From Histomonas meleagridis (taxonomy: Eukaryota > Parabasalia > Tritrichomonadida > Dientamoebidae), in the NCBI GenBank assembly GCA_020186115.1, contig WSYJ01000186.1, forward strand, positions 1,347,501-1,411,500: DNA of 64,000 nt, written 5' to 3'. Positions within the stretch are counted from its first letter, which is position 1. Each line of letters starts with the position of its first letter. Below, piece after piece: positions 63,001 to 64,000 of the stretch. A program made the translations under genes and the position numbers. The notes under the pieces were generated by a model. That model searched no databases. It was not told the origin of the DNA and saw only the letters and a program-made list of their open reading frames with translations.

Positions 63001-64000
63001 GATGATAATATCGTCGTATAAATAACAAAAGAATGCATTGCATCATGAAGAGTTTTGATTTCATCAACATTACTATATTCTTCTGCAATTATTGGTGGGA
63101 TATCATAATTAATTTGTTGAATCTTGTTCTTTATTTGTGATTCAACATATATAAAACATTGCTGTATTGAGTTAATAAATGTTGTAAAATGTTTTATCCT
63201 TTCGGTAATAGTTAATGGTAAAAATGCACCCATAAGTGAAACATATCCGATCTCTAAATCTTGAAGAGTAATGGCGCAATTACAAATCCATTGTAATTTA
63301 CGATTATCTGTATATGATATTAGAGATTCAGATAATTGTTTGGTGATGTCATGATTTGATTCGCCGTTTTGTAAAGTACTCAATAAGCTGATCACAGACT
63401 CTGAAAATTGAACAGGAACGGTTTCAGGTTCTTGAATTGAAAAAGTTTCATAGCATTTGGAAAATTTGGTTTTAATCAGCTCCTCTGAAAGTTTTGAAGA
63501 TGAATCAGCTACAGAAGTAGCAGCTGCTGCGTAAAGACTATTTAAATAAACTTGTTTGGCTTTACTTAACTTATTAAATTTTTCAGATAATGTTTTAAGT
63601 AATTTTACTGAATTGTCTTGATCACCTTCAAAAAGACATTTGATGGCTTTCAAGTAAAATGCTTCATTGGCTTCAAATTCTTCATATTGATTTTCAACTA
63701 ATGCAAATAAACCAAAGGTTTGAAGATCAAGTGAAATTTGCATTAAATATGGGAATAATGTGGAATAATCCGAATTACTAAACAAAGATTTGAACCTGGA
63801 TCTGATATAACGTGTGCAAAGTTGAGTTTCATGTGTAGTTGTTGCAAGAATAGTTTTAAAAGTTACTTTCTCTTCGGAGTTTTTATCAATCATGTCAATC
63901 ATTCTTTCAATGTCATCAAGCAAATCAGTTATTTTGGATTTATCTTGATTAAGTTTGGATTTAATAGTTCCAATAACATCAATAATTGCTCGAAGAAATC
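60078..64000 (-). CDS. Very large helical protein, 5' end off the right edge
   Basis: The frame is open from the window edge to the stop at 60078 (at least 1306 residues visible); the apparent TTG start at 63923 is not a real start, since upstream codons continue (FLRAIIDVIGTIKSKL...). Nearly all of it is alpha-helical, with alanine-rich (SLYAAAATSVADSS) and long charged helices. The C-terminus is basic with KKRREVEEVEEEIKRLNRAI. The layout resembles vinculin/talin-type helical bundles, but no signature is clear, so the family is unknown. A segment (about 62982-63351) has been copied into the transposon at 21.9-23.7 kb. Confidence 0.75.
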   Translation of the reverse strand, partial: FLRAIIDVIGTIKSKLNQDKSKITDLLDDIERMIDMIDKNSEEKVTFKTILATTTHETQLCTRYIRSRFKSLFSNSDYSTLFPYLMQISLDLQTFGLFALVENQYEEFEANEAFYLKAIKCLFEGDQDNSVKLLKTLSEKFNKLSKAKQVYLNSLYAAAATSVADSSSKLSEELIKTKFSKCYETFSIQEPETVPVQFSESVISLLSTLQNGESNHDITKQLSESLISYTDNRKLQWICNCAITLQDLEIGYVSLMGAFLPLTITERIKHFTTFINSIQQCFIYVESQIKNKIQQINYDIPPIIAEEYSNVDEIKTLHDAMHSFVIYTTILSSMKEKNINDETLLNNMTNLSMLLCSWFIGTSIALQSTIISFVPNLIRSVEKHITIKKEQLEIIHHLFDNISMISFDITSPNNIKDFIELVSKCMYGMLPLINELMNESPISIISSEEDFTQLLEYANISFNLFNELQKAIEVIDFSSKLYLRQQIRSLINPISNNINNILNTLEKKDVLEYYINEAQVNIMSYIFGLSIVDRNFDKNLAEFYVNLLKSSNLSEMKDIIENINKVLKVILQQASAVDVTQSMLNQIDINSEQDITNLIQMITNPTLQESSKQLVIEILNLFKDESKILRNQYKNQILSLLALRVNGYQQYEISKLMNITDDELIKNSISIFASLPLNAPKYSKEIQQFSLPLLYQTDIYQMRQSLRNTISFLTITIRIRESCHIFLEHLHGEDTDVNKEIYELVQSLELNNIILLSKNKNPHLRSIYDICKLYSYSNKTQFNEKLLENKSNEIFESNDLKQIESITQSLLLEYISTSIINNCFHIDILLNIKDTIISLNKYLNDPTNENKRELYSACLMFTTEFNPVGNINEKWCIIFGFCLSYIENMKEDALNYIKICDPNNTYQTFMEYLDLVHVYDETNRRSRKQSKEPVQPIIMKRFIKKTRKPDPIIIHKVIKRIIKTKKDKNSSTKFNNININSNLIKLIELSKLIENLFERIKKEFEKLQNVNMKLVNEFIDKTKELINCLNQSADLHYILLSSTLENIIENIKTSTDEYDDYLINIKQILNDLILTSLKKYGITNLAFSEIIIMKIKLETLQNEIKNKILVNEIQNKNSFNEKIIKKFLNVLDEIGILCNLTLDQIEFIINKGEIFNDEETLVNSILQTSLSSQMIYYMLEMLYNENENDNNEMKLKIVAICTELKHSLSHILIGLKTNNNMSVILNKKIESEVNKIVSELQNIKNETEKLCSSDKTVKEEPKKNLSLAVQRRNAGAAVTKKRREVEEVEEEIKRLNRAIGTRNWNK

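Overview
The window is nuclear DNA of a parabasalid protist (a trichomonad, most likely Tritrichomonas or a close relative). It is AT-rich (roughly 30% G+C by eye), gene-dense and almost intron-free. The one clear spliceosomal intron has the trichomonad signature: GTATGT at the 5' end and a fused branch point/3' splice site, ACTAACACATAG. BspA-like leucine-rich-repeat surface proteins, DUF3447-type ankyrin proteins and a Bacteroidetes-like CoaBC are all typical of this lineage. Many computed open frames begin at TTG or GTG; I moved those starts to the first plausible ATG.

Layout. 1-8.4 kb: a partial gene at the left edge, a CAMK/BRSK-like kinase (with the intron), a BTB protein, a dynamin-related GTPase and a Cdc123/D123 protein. 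8.6-10.6 kb: a decaying ankyrin gene. 10.8-18.2 kb: housekeeping genes (ribosomal protein eL21, SEC11 signal peptidase, TFIID subunit TAF2) mixed with small proteins of unknown function and a membrane protein. 18.4-21.8 kb: a DUF3447 ankyrin gene whose repeats are separated by AT-rich spacers of nearly fixed length (77 nt) that break the frame. 21.88-23.73 kb: an undescribed-looking Mutator-like element with 32-bp terminal inverted repeats and a 9-bp target-site duplication. It carries a fragment of the large gene found at 60-64 kb, so it has the structure of a Pack-MULE. 23.9-32.2 kb: CoaBC (probably acquired from Bacteroidetes), an ER Hsp70/Grp170-like chaperone, a Ras GTPase, a Pumilio protein, an HMG-box protein and an Akt-like PH-AGC kinase.

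32.9-44 kb is a BspA-like region: two full copies lie in inverted orientation around an unrelated 746-residue gene, with near-identical 3' halves; a third copy is a mosaic, and there are two relics. 44.6-64 kb returns to housekeeping genes: enolase, a polytopic membrane protein, a Sec7 ARF-GEF, a UBL-UBA protein, a U2AF large-subunit-like splicing factor, an acidic RhoGAP-like protein and a very large helical protein cut by the right edge.

Most housekeeping genes serve membrane traffic (dynamin, Sec7, SEC11, Grp170-like, Ras), gene expression (TAF2, U2AF, eL21, Pumilio, HMG, Cdc123) and signalling (two kinases, BTB, UBL-UBA). A Myb-type motif (AACGGT, often AACGGTCG) recurs just upstream of several genes and also lies inside the terminal repeats of the transposon.
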